A stretch of 64,000 nucleotides of DNA, taken from the NCBI RefSeq assembly GCF_016545825.1, contig NC_052619.1, forward strand, positions 10,803,501 through 10,867,500, written 5' to 3'. Within the stretch, counting starts at the first letter, position 1. Each line of letters starts with the position of its first letter. This stretch comes from Eucalyptus grandis (taxonomy: Eukaryota; Streptophyta; Magnoliopsida; Myrtales; Myrtaceae). Positions 63,654 through 64,000 of this stretch are shown here, piece after piece. Below the pieces are notes generated by a model. The model had not been told where the DNA came from. It saw only the letters and a program-made list of their open reading frames with translations, and made no database searches. Both the position numbers and the translations under genes were made by a program.

Positions 63654-64000
63654 ACTGCACCGAGGAAATTAAGGGCGACAAGTGAAATAAGTCTCGGGGC
63701 CAGTGAGCTAGTCAACGTGTGGATCTCAGATAAAATGAAGAAACCGGAAGTGGAACTTTTCACATTGGTTAACATCAACATTTGGATAGTATTGTGAGAA
63801 TTGCCAAGTAACTGCCAGACAGACTTATTAGTTATATCCACCGTAATATACCCCTCTTACATAACAGATGCTTGTAGCCCATCTCTATTTTAAGTTTGAT
63901 ATTCAAAAAGAGTACCGGAAAAAAGCAAAATCTAAGAAAATACACTGGAGGGCACAAAACATAGAGAAGAGGGAGAGAAAGTCGGGCTTAAGTTTTTTTC

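Larger units (their letters stand above)
57577..64000 (+). repeat. Large direct duplication, copy B (runs off window)
   Basis: Near-identical to 28701-38031 minus the solo LTR. It starts directly after the LINE poly(A), so its true left border is lost. The right end continues past the window. Differences from copy A are scattered substitutions and one-base indels in runs. It could be a true segmental duplication or the second haplotype placed in tandem by the assembler. Confidence 0.95.

Overview
This is eukaryotic, almost certainly eudicot nuclear DNA. Evidence: AT-rich intergenic DNA dense with plant transposons, an intron-containing plant-type ArfGAP gene, F-box/DUF295 genes, a plant S1-type (self-incompatibility homologue) secreted protein, an endogenous caulimovirid, plant L1-type LINEs with RNase H, and a nuclear tRNA-Phe. 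A woody lineage such as Myrtaceae would fit, but the sequence alone does not settle it. One 100-N scaffold gap lies at 52641-52740.

Layout. 1-2.6 kb: minus-strand wreck of an endogenous caulimovirid. 3-5.7 kb: nested inverted-repeat DNA elements. 5.7-9.4 kb: non-coding, with one possible long-LTR boundary. 9.4-32 kb and 57.6-61 kb: a degenerate cluster of F-box/DUF295 genes, all on the minus strand. Of seven members only one is open (24880-25953). The others carry frameshifts, stop codons, deletions or an internal minisatellite. Between them lie one intact S1-like gene (20871-21266), a broken S1-like fragment holding a SINE, microsatellites and duplicated modules. 33.5-36.4 kb: a 2.9 kb solo LTR with a 5-bp target duplication. 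37.2-41.7 kb: an eight-exon minus-strand ArfGAP gene (AGD15-like). 43.9-44.8 kb: a tRNA-Phe(GAA)-like gene with a tandem array in its 3' flank. 46.8-48.0 kb: a single-exon RING-H2 ubiquitin-ligase gene broken by small indels. 52.0-57.6 kb: a MITE, the scaffold gap and a decayed LINE. 57577-64000: a second, nearly identical copy of 28701-38031 that lacks the solo LTR.

How it fits together. The window is dominated by local duplication and decay. Comparing paralogous blocks inside it exposes several insertions as clean presence/absence events: the solo LTR, two extremely 5'-truncated retroposons and the 9.5-10.4 kb repeat. The frameshifts in the otherwise conserved ArfGAP and RING genes are largely one-base losses in G or C runs, so sequencing or assembly error is a serious alternative to real pseudogenes. 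The 57.6-64 kb copy may likewise be the other haplotype wrongly joined rather than a true duplication. I found no convincing new biological system. The most notable items are the duplication with its polymorphic solo LTR, the hyper-truncated retroposons, the tRNA-flank array and the minisatellite inside an F-box relic.
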